64,000 nt of DNA from Flavobacteriales bacterium (lineage in GTDB: Bacteria; Bacteroidota; Bacteroidia; Flavobacteriales_E; Vicingaceae), in assembly GCA_013359255.1 (NCBI GenBank), contig JABWCF010000001.1, forward strand, positions 176,982 to 240,981, read 5' to 3'. Positions within the stretch are counted from its first letter, which is position 1, and every line of letters begins with the position of its first letter. Position numbers and translations under genes: made by a program. Shown piece by piece: positions 57,073 to 64,000 of the stretch. The notes beneath the pieces were generated by a model, which did no database searches, had not been told where the DNA came from, and worked only from the letters and a program-made list of their open reading frames with translations.

Positions 57073-58335
57073 TTAAAAACTCAAACAAAAATCCCGAATA
57101 AGCCTAAAGTAATCTTCGAATTTTGTAAGAGGCAATGTTTCCGGCCTATCATAAATATCGTGATAGGCACTAAGGCCTCCCATTGTGTAAATGTAAAAGC
57201 AAGGCACTCCGTTTTTAGCAAAAAAATAATGGTCGCTGTTTGCTGCAGGGCCCCTCTTTTTTACTTGTTTTAAATACTTGTTTAGGGAATTAATTTCTTG
57301 CATTTTTAAAAATTCTTTTTCGTGCAAAGTAGCATTTACTACCGTTACACCCTCATCGCCCGTTCCGGTAATATCAAAATTTATTAGAAATTTAATTTTA
57401 TTCAACGGAATGAGTGGCTGTTGAACAAATGCGGCAGAGCCTAATAATCCGGCTTCTTCACCACCAAAGGCAATAAAAACAGTGCTGTATCGGTGGGGTG
57501 TTTTAGAAAAATATTCGGCTAAGTTTAATAGCATGGCCACTCCACTAGCATTATCGTTGGCTCCCGGAAAATAAACAGAATGCCCCATTTTGCCCAAATG
57601 GTCGTAGTGGGCAGTAAACACCAAAAACGAATCGGGAACTTCGGCTCCCTTTAAATAGCCAACTATATTCCGGCTTTCAAATTTTTCAAGAAATGTGTTT
57701 TCAATGTCTAGGGTTATTTTTTTTGTGTGTAGAGGCAGAACTTCAGCTTTCATATCAATCGATGCAAAAGTCTTGCAGGAGGTAGATTTTCCCCAAGTAA
57801 GTTTATTTTGTTTCAGCAAAATTATTCCGGAAGCACCCATTGGGTTTTCCAGCAAAAAGTCAAAATCCTTTTTGTTTTCTTCCGCTTTAAACAAATCCAA
57901 CACAATTAACTTATTGGTAAAAAAGTTTTTTTTTGCCAACTTGTAAAGAGTTTTTTTATTAGGAACATTATTTTTGTTGTACCAAACCAAATCAAAAGTT
58001 CCTTTTATCGAGGCCGATGAAGGATTTATCAAAAAATCAACTCCAGGTTCCAGGAGTTTATCATCGGCATACATACTTATTTTGCCGTTAAAGATATTCA
58101 AAGGGTAAATAAAAGGCTGAAGGTAGTTATCTCCAAGCGGATTTAGTTCTAACTTTTTAAATTCACTAGCAATATAGTGGGCCGCTTTTTTCTCTCCCTC
58201 ATCAGGCCCACCCCTACCTGCCATGTATGGAGAGCAAAGCGTATCGATAACAAAACGGGCGTAAGAAATATTTTGAGCCTTTGCACTATATATTAAGGAG
58301 AGGCCACAAAAAGAAAAAAGTAATTTGGAAAACAT
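57073..58335 (-). CDS. Secreted M28 family peptidase
   Basis: FTAHYDHLGKMG, PGANDNASGVAMLLNLAEYF, VFIAFGGEEAGLLGS, NFDITGTGDEGVTV. Confidence 0.92.
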   Translation of the reverse strand: MFSKLLFSFCGLSLIYSAKAQNISYARFVIDTLCSPYMAGRGGPDEGEKKAAHYIASEFKKLELNPLGDNYLQPFIYPLNIFNGKISMYADDKLLEPGVDFLINPSSASIKGTFDLVWYNKNNVPNKKTLYKLAKKNFFTNKLIVLDLFKAEENKKDFDFLLENPMGASGIILLKQNKLTWGKSTSCKTFASIDMKAEVLPLHTKKITLDIENTFLEKFESRNIVGYLKGAEVPDSFLVFTAHYDHLGKMGHSVYFPGANDNASGVAMLLNLAEYFSKTPHRYSTVFIAFGGEEAGLLGSAAFVQQPLIPLNKIKFLINFDITGTGDEGVTVVNATLHEKEFLKMQEINSLNKYLKQVKKRGPAANSDHYFFAKNGVPCFYIYTMGGLSAYHDIYDRPETLPLTKFEDYFRLIRDFCLSF

Positions 58336-58947
58336 TTATAAAAAACGCCTTTCAACTATTTTATAAAAACTAATTACTTGGGCATTATCTTCATCCCATT
58401 GGTGAGAATTTGCCCATTTTGTTTTAATAAGACCCTGAGCATTTTCAAACGAAGATTGGTTTTCTATTTCATCAATGGCATTCATCAAATCTTCCATTTT
58501 TCCTTTAAAAAGTTCGTTGGCAAAGAGGTAACGTTCATTTATTCCTAGGTGTTTTTTTATGTTAGAAATAGGCGTTCCTTCTAAGAGGCTACTTTTTCTT
58601 TTTTCAGGAATATTTGTTTCGGGTTTTAAGGTTTGAGTGGAGGAAAGGGAGTTGTTTTCGGCTTTTACAGTAGGAGCAGAGGTTTCTACAGGAGTTTCAA
58701 TAATTGGGGTAACGGGTTCATTCGAAGAAAAAGATTGAGCCGGAACTTGTTCTTTTAAACTTTCTTCGGCAATAAGAATGTGTTTGTATAAAACGGCTTT
58801 TTCGTAGAGCCTGTTCACTCTTGCCATCATTACGTTTATTTCTAAGGAAGGAACATGTTCCATGTTAGAAACACTATCTGATTGTTCTTTTAGTTTGTCT
58901 ACTAAATTTGTTAACTCTTTTCTTATCTTAGCCACATCGTAATTCAT
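58336..58947 (-). CDS. Conserved hypothetical protein
   Basis: 203 aa, intact, helical N-terminus plus conserved-looking C-terminus (HLGINERYLFANELFKGKMEDLMNAIDEIE). Confidence 0.75.
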   Translation of the reverse strand: MNYDVAKIRKELTNLVDKLKEQSDSVSNMEHVPSLEINVMMARVNRLYEKAVLYKHILIAEESLKEQVPAQSFSSNEPVTPIIETPVETSAPTVKAENNSLSSTQTLKPETNIPEKRKSSLLEGTPISNIKKHLGINERYLFANELFKGKMEDLMNAIDEIENQSSFENAQGLIKTKWANSHQWDEDNAQVISFYKIVERRFL

Positions 58948-58991
58948 AGGGGGAATTTTTAAATAAAAGTTAAACGGTAAAGTTCAGCAAA

Positions 58992-59564
58992 ATGTTTCTT
59001 GAAAACACAATTAATAATACCAAAAGAACCGGTTGGATAGAAGTGGTTTGCGGCTCAATGTTTTCGGGTAAAACGGAGGAATTAATACGCAGATTAAAGC
59101 GAGCACAAATTGCTAAACAAAAAGTAGAAATTTTTAAACCCGAAACCGATACCCGATATCATCAGGAAAAGGTGGTGTCGCACGATTCTAATGAGATTCA
59201 TTCAACGCCTGTGCCTTCGTCTTCAACTATTTTGTTATTATTAAACGAGGTGCAAGTGGTAGGAATTGATGAAGCTCAATTTTTCGATTTAGAACTGGTA
59301 AATGTTTGTAATCAAATGGCCAACATGGGCATTCGGGTTATTGTAGCGGGGCTGGATATGGATTACACCGGAAAGCCCTTTGGGCCTATGCCTGGACTTA
59401 TGGCTATAGCCGAGTACGTAACTAAGGTACATGCTGTTTGTGTAAAATGCGGTAATTTGGCTAACCACTCGCATCGGATTATAGAAAACAGCAATTTAGT
59501 GCATTTAGGAGAAACAGAAAGTTACGAGTCGCTTTGTAGAAATTGTTTCTATGAAATGAGGTAA
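58992..59564 (+). CDS. tdk: Thymidine kinase
   Basis: [53 protein letters not shown], four Cys of the zinc site. Confidence 0.97.
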   Translation: MFLENTINNTKRTGWIEVVCGSMFSGKTEELIRRLKRAQIAKQKVEIFKPETDTRYHQEKVVSHDSNEIHSTPVPSSSTILLLLNEVQVVGIDEAQFFDLELVNVCNQMANMGIRVIVAGLDMDYTGKPFGPMPGLMAIAEYVTKVHAVCVKCGNLANHSHRIIENSNLVHLGETESYESLCRNCFYEMR

Positions 59565-59568
59565 AAAG

Positions 59569-59988
59569 CTATTCGTTTCTATTGGGTTCGTATTTCTTCT
59601 CAAAATCTTCGAGCGAAATTTTATTGGAATGATGATCATTACAATTTTTACACTCAAGCACTTCTATTAATTTATTTTCTACACTTTTTAAATCGGGATG
59701 GTACTTTCCGCAGTGTTTTTTTATTTCGTTTATTTGTTGTATATTCTTACATCCATCATGGTATCGGTATGCCACAATATCAGAAGGAGCAATAGATTTT
59801 AGCGGCTCTATATTTTTAAGCACATCGCACATTTGATTGTTTATTTCAATTAATTTTTCGCAGTAATTATCCATTTCCGACCGAGTAAGAACTTCGTCTT
59901 TTTTACACGAGTTCTCTATCATTAGAGTAAGAAGTTTATCTAAATCATTTTTATTAAGCCAAATAATAAAGGGAGTTAATTTTTCCAT
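59569..59988 (-). CDS. Hypothetical protein
   Basis: 139 aa intact ORF, 3' end adjoining the tdk stop; C-terminal LECKNCNDHHSNKISLEDFEKKYEPNRNE. Confidence 0.55.
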   Translation of the reverse strand: MEKLTPFIIWLNKNDLDKLLTLMIENSCKKDEVLTRSEMDNYCEKLIEINNQMCDVLKNIEPLKSIAPSDIVAYRYHDGCKNIQQINEIKKHCGKYHPDLKSVENKLIEVLECKNCNDHHSNKISLEDFEKKYEPNRNE

Positions 59989-60137
59989 ACAATATTATAT
60001 AGAGGTAAAAGTTAAGAGTAGCTATTTACACAATATTAAAAAATATTACGATAAGTGCAAAATAATTACAAGTATTAATGAAATAGGTTTTTATACCTAC
60101 TAATTTGTACTTTCGTAGTCTTGATAGGCTGTTTACT

Positions 60138-60527
60138 ATGTTCAAAATACACGAGAAACTAAAAAAGATAAGACAAATTAGAGGGTATAACCAAGCCGAT
60201 ATGGCAAAACAATTAGGAATGTCTGTAGCTTCCTATTCTCGTATAGAAGCAGGAAAAACAAACTTAAATATAGATTGCCTAAAAAAAATATGTAAAGTGT
60301 TAGAGATAGAACTGATAGATCTGCTCGAAAATAATATCCAGTTTTTAGCCGAACCCAAAGTAGGTTACGAGAAAAGAGCTACTCTTAAAGAACATCAAGA
60401 AAAGAAAACAATAGAATCACTTATAGAAGAGAACAACTTGCTATTGAAAACAATGCTAAATTTGTTGGAGCAACAAAAAGAAACCAACAACAAATTGCTG
60501 ACATTTTTAATAAAAAGAAAAAAATAG
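60138..60527 (+). CDS. XRE-family helix-turn-helix regulator
   Basis: LKKIRQIRGYNQADMAKQLGMSVASYSRIEAGKTNLNIDCLKKICKVLEI; coiled-coil C-terminus; likely start ATG 60138. Confidence 0.88.
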   Translation: MFKIHEKLKKIRQIRGYNQADMAKQLGMSVASYSRIEAGKTNLNIDCLKKICKVLEIELIDLLENNIQFLAEPKVGYEKRATLKEHQEKKTIESLIEENNLLLKTMLNLLEQQKETNNKLLTFLIKRKK

Positions 60528-60528
60528 A

Positions 60529-62976
60529 TTGAGTTCTCAACCTTACCATATAAAAGAAATAGCCGAGATTCTAAATGCAAAAACACTTCAAAACGGAAAG
60601 AATGTGTTGGTGCAAACATTAGCCATTGATAGCCGTAGTATTTTATGGCCATTCCAAACACTGTTTTTTTGTTTAGCTACCAAACAAAATAACGGACATA
60701 AATACATTTCCGAGGCGTATCAGAAAGGGGTAAGAAATTTTATTATTTCAGAAGAAATACAGATAGGATTATTTCCGGAAGCCTCTTTTTTAAAGGTAGA
60801 AAACACGCTTAACGCATTACAACTTTTAGCCCAACAACATAGAAACAGATTTAATATTCCGGTCATTGCCGTTACCGGTAGCAACGGAAAAACCATTGTA
60901 AAAGAATGGTTGTTTCAATTACTACAATTCGATAAAAATATTGTACGAAGCCCAAAAAGTTACAACTCTCAAATTGGGGTTCCTCTATCTGTTTGGCAAA
61001 TCAATAGTCTGCACCAACTAGGTATTTTCGAGGCAGGAATTTCTATGCCTTGCGAAATGGAAAAACTAGAACAAATCATTCAGCCCGATATCGTTATTAT
61101 TACCAACATTAAAGAAGCACATTTAGAAAATTTTACCGATAAAGCCAACCTTGTAAGCGAAAAAGTAAAACTTGCCAAAAAAAGTAAAGTGCTTGTTTAC
61201 AACAAAGCTTACACTGAAATAGAAGATGAATTGCTAAAGCCGGAATACAATCATATTCTTCGTTTAGGTTGGGATATGCTCAATTATACAGTAAATGAAC
61301 ATGGCAGTAAAATAAATTTTCAGTTAAATAATCAGAATAACCAATTCGAATTACCCTATACCGATTTGGCTTCAATAGAAAATGCGATACACTGTTACGT
61401 AACACTGCTGTATTTGGGTTATACATCTCAAACAGTAAGTCAAAAAATGTTAGAACTCACTCCGGTGGCCATGCGATTGGAAATTAAAAAGGGAATAAAC
61501 CACTGCACTCTAATTAACGATACGTATAATTCCGATATAGCTTCACTCGAAATAGCTCTCGATTTGTTAAACCAACAACACCAACATCAAACCAAAACCC
61601 TTATTTTGTCCGATATATTACAAAGTGGCAAAAACGAAGTTGTTTTGTATAAAGAAATAGCCGCCTTAGTTAATAAAAAGAATGTTCACAAATTAATTTG
61701 TATCGGAGAAAATATCACAAAAAATGCCACTTCTTTTAAATCAGATACTTCGTTTTTTCCAAACACGAACACATTCTTAGAATCCGGATGCTTAGAAAAA
61801 TTCAGCAATGAAGCTATACTGGTTAAAGGTTCCAGAGTGTTTGGGTTTGAACTCATCATCAACAAACTACAACAAAAGAAGCACGAAACTGTGCTGGAAG
61901 TGAATTTAAGTGCACTTATTAATAACTATAATTTTTTTAAATCAAAATTGCAACCGCAAACCAAAGTAATGGCTATGGTAAAGGCTTTTTCATATGGTGC
62001 CGGAACATACGAAATAGCAAATGCCCTGCAACACTACCGGGTAGATTATTTAGCCGTGGCTTTTGTAGATGAGGGTGTAGAATTGCGTAAAGCCGGAATT
62101 TCAGTGCCTATTATGGTTATGAATCCCGAAATATCAGCATTTGAAAATTTAATAGAATACAATTTAGAACCTGAAATATACAGTTTCCGAATATTACATG
62201 CATTTACCGAAGAACTTCAAAAGCATTCTATAAATGAGCCTTATCCTATACATCTAAAAATAGATACAGGAATGCACAGACTTGGATTTTTAGAAAATGA
62301 AATCGATGAGTTAGCCGCCAATATTGGGAAATACAAAAACATTCGGATAGCTTCCGTTTTTTCGCACTTGTCGTCTAGCGATGAAATCTCTTTAGATTTT
62401 TTTACAAATCAACAGATTGATACTTTTAACAAGGTTTGTAGCAATTTAATTGAAAAAAATCAATATCCCTTTATTCGCCACATTTTAAACTCGAATGGCA
62501 TCTTACGTTTTCCTCAAGCACAGTTCGAAATGGTTCGTTTAGGTATAGGTTTATTTGGAATAGCCTACCAAAACATAAAGGAATTACAATCTGTAGTATC
62601 TTTAAAAACAACCATATCGCAAATTAAAAAAGTGAAGCAGGGTGATGCCGTAGGGTATAATTGCAAAGGCATAGCAGAAGCAGATACCAATATAGCAATT
62701 GTACCCATTGGCTATGCCGATGGCTTAAGTAGAAAACTGGGAAATGGAAGTTGGAAAATGCTCATAAATGGAAAGGAAGCCCCTATTATGGGCAATGTGT
62801 GTATGGATATGTGTATGTTGAATATTGCCGAAATTCAATGCAAAGAAGGCGATGAGGTAATTGTATTTAATGAACTACATTCTATCAACCTTTTTGCAGA
62901 AGTATCTGAAACTATTCCATACGAAGTACTTACTTCTATAAGCCCACGAGTAAAAAGAAATTATTTATGGATATAG
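60529..62976 (+). CDS. Bifunctional UDP-N-acetylmuramoyl-tripeptide:D-Ala-D-Ala ligase / alanine racemase (MurF-Alr fusion), TTG start
   Basis: IAVTGSNGKTIVKEWLFQLL and NDTYNSDIASLEIAL (MurF); VMAMVKAFSYGAGTYEIANAL PLP lysine, LKIDTGMHRLGF, GYADGLSRKLGNGSWKMLINGK (Alr). Confidence 0.95.
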   Translation: MSSQPYHIKEIAEILNAKTLQNGKNVLVQTLAIDSRSILWPFQTLFFCLATKQNNGHKYISEAYQKGVRNFIISEEIQIGLFPEASFLKVENTLNALQLLAQQHRNRFNIPVIAVTGSNGKTIVKEWLFQLLQFDKNIVRSPKSYNSQIGVPLSVWQINSLHQLGIFEAGISMPCEMEKLEQIIQPDIVIITNIKEAHLENFTDKANLVSEKVKLAKKSKVLVYNKAYTEIEDELLKPEYNHILRLGWDMLNYTVNEHGSKINFQLNNQNNQFELPYTDLASIENAIHCYVTLLYLGYTSQTVSQKMLELTPVAMRLEIKKGINHCTLINDTYNSDIASLEIALDLLNQQHQHQTKTLILSDILQSGKNEVVLYKEIAALVNKKNVHKLICIGENITKNATSFKSDTSFFPNTNTFLESGCLEKFSNEAILVKGSRVFGFELIINKLQQKKHETVLEVNLSALINNYNFFKSKLQPQTKVMAMVKAFSYGAGTYEIANALQHYRVDYLAVAFVDEGVELRKAGISVPIMVMNPEISAFENLIEYNLEPEIYSFRILHAFTEELQKHSINEPYPIHLKIDTGMHRLGFLENEIDELAANIGKYKNIRIASVFSHLSSSDEISLDFFTNQQIDTFNKVCSNLIEKNQYPFIRHILNSNGILRFPQAQFEMVRLGIGLFGIAYQNIKELQSVVSLKTTISQIKKVKQGDAVGYNCKGIAEADTNIAIVPIGYADGLSRKLGNGSWKMLINGKEAPIMGNVCMDMCMLNIAEIQCKEGDEVIVFNELHSINLFAEVSETIPYEVLTSISPRVKRNYLWI

Positions 62977-63034
62977 ATGAAATGAATTTGTACACATTTT
63001 ACTAACTTGGGCACTTAATAGAAAACCAATCAAA

Positions 63035-64000
63035 ATGAAAAAACAATTATCCATTATCGCAGGCATATTAAGTGTCTTTACCATAAGTGCACAATGCCCG
63101 CAAATTACCTGTCCGAGCAACATTACAGTAAATAACGCGCCAGGCACATGTGCTGCGGTGGTCAATTACGTAACCCCTGTGGGAACAAATCCTTGCGGAA
63201 CCGATTCTGTAATATTCAATTACACAGGCAGTATGCAAACATTTACGGTTCCTCAAGGTGTTACTAATGTTACAATTACAACCTATGGGGCTCAAGGTGG
63301 GAAAGCATACTATAGCGGAAACCTTATTGGAGTGGGTGGATTAGGAGGTAAAGTGAAAGGAGATTTGATAGTTAATCCAGGAGATCAACTAAATATTTTT
63401 GTTGGTGCTGCTGGACAAGATGGAGTTAGCGGTGTGGGAGGTGCGGGTGGTTATAATGGAGGAGCAAAGGGCGGGTTTCATGTTCCCGGTGGCGACCAAG
63501 CAGGCGGAGGGGGGGGAGGTGCTTCTGATATAAGAAAAAATGGAAACACCTTGAACGATAGAATACTTGTTGCCGGAGGCGGTGGAGGAACGTCCTCTTG
63601 TAGCGGATCTCCCTTCAATGGTGGCAGTGGAGGCGGCCTTACTGGAAATGCAGGAAGTGGTTGCCAAAATGGAAGTGAAGGAGGAGGGGCTACACAAAAC
63701 GCAGGTGGAACGGGTGGAATTTATGGAGGATGGTGTAATGCAAATCCTGGAACAATAGGGGTTGGTGGAGAAGGATGTAGTCCTTCTGGTGGTGGTGGAG
63801 GTGCAGGAGGATATTATGGAGGAGGTGGAGGAGCTTGGGGAGCAGGTGGAGGTGGAAGTGGATATGCAGCACCAGGATTTACAAATGTTGTTCATGTTAA
63901 CGGTTATCAATCCGGCAACGGTCAAATAGTTATTTCATGGACAGGCGGCCCTGCCACAACCACCCAAACAGCGGGTTTACCCGATGGAGCAACGTTCCCT
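63035..64000 (+). CDS. Secreted HYR-domain protein with embedded Gly-rich domain (partial, continues past window end)
   Basis: ATG 63035-63037; MKKQLSIIAGILSVFTISAQCPQITCPSNITVNNAPGTCAAVVNYVTPVGTNPC...[Gly-rich]...ISWTGGPATTTQTAGLPDGATFP; open to 64000. Confidence 0.85.
   Translation, partial: MKKQLSIIAGILSVFTISAQCPQITCPSNITVNNAPGTCAAVVNYVTPVGTNPCGTDSVIFNYTGSMQTFTVPQGVTNVTITTYGAQGGKAYYSGNLIGVGGLGGKVKGDLIVNPGDQLNIFVGAAGQDGVSGVGGAGGYNGGAKGGFHVPGGDQAGGGGGGASDIRKNGNTLNDRILVAGGGGGTSSCSGSPFNGGSGGGLTGNAGSGCQNGSEGGGATQNAGGTGGIYGGWCNANPGTIGVGGEGCSPSGGGGGAGGYYGGGGGAWGAGGGGSGYAAPGFTNVVHVNGYQSGNGQIVISWTGGPATTTQTAGLPDGATFP

Noticed and set aside
60529-62976. MurF-Alr fusion as novelty
   Set aside because: Bifunctional MurF/alanine racemase is a well-known Bacteroidota arrangement.
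63389-63925. Minus-strand 178-aa Ser/Thr/Cys-rich ORF
   Set aside because: Antisense of the GGN-rich coding sequence; composition is the mirror of Gly codons, with no start context or domain.

Overview
This is a compact, AT-rich chromosomal segment from a Bacteroidota bacterium. I infer the lineage from T9SS type A and type B C-terminal sorting domains, a MurF-Alr fusion, BshC, MqnE, DUF4295 next to L33, and TAnnTTTG-type -7 promoter motifs. I saw no rRNA, tRNA, CRISPR array, prophage or transposase. Main content: (1) a tight minus-strand operon (<1-6647) that reads as an arsenosugar-biosynthesis cluster (ArsS-type radical SAM, AhpD-like protein, rhodanese, TIGR04282-type transferase, GT2, DUF547) with an embedded polyferredoxin/FAD-oxidoreductase redox pair; (2) housekeeping blocks (AAT, heptose kinase, TrkH, MqnE, AddB-like nuclease, HK/RR pair, L33-DUF4295-FtsY, RimO, BshC, GuaA, LolA, FtsK, Arg decarboxylase/arginase/ArgS, RsmI, Tdk, MurF-Alr); (3) many large secreted T9SS cargo proteins (M43 proteases, Fn3, PKD/Ig-like and HYR/Gly-rich proteins); (4) two tandem SpoIIE-type PP2C phosphatases with different sensor domains. 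The most unusual signal is an interspersed repeat (TGTCACTTCGAGTAGC...GTATCGAGAAG) that sits in intergenic clusters at about 19.35-19.55 kb and 51.8-51.93 kb. Related sequence also appears twice, in the same reading frame, inside the TPR-SpoIIE gene at about 50.0 and 50.4 kb. There it coincides with two short protein insertions that the neighbouring paralog lacks. Other points of interest: a candidate pseudoknotted small RNA with a terminator at about 14.0-14.16 kb, a C9 homopolymer that separates the start codon from the secreted frame of a Gly-rich protein, and a HYR domain split by a Gly-rich domain at the window end. All family calls come from reading translated sequence; no database search was run.
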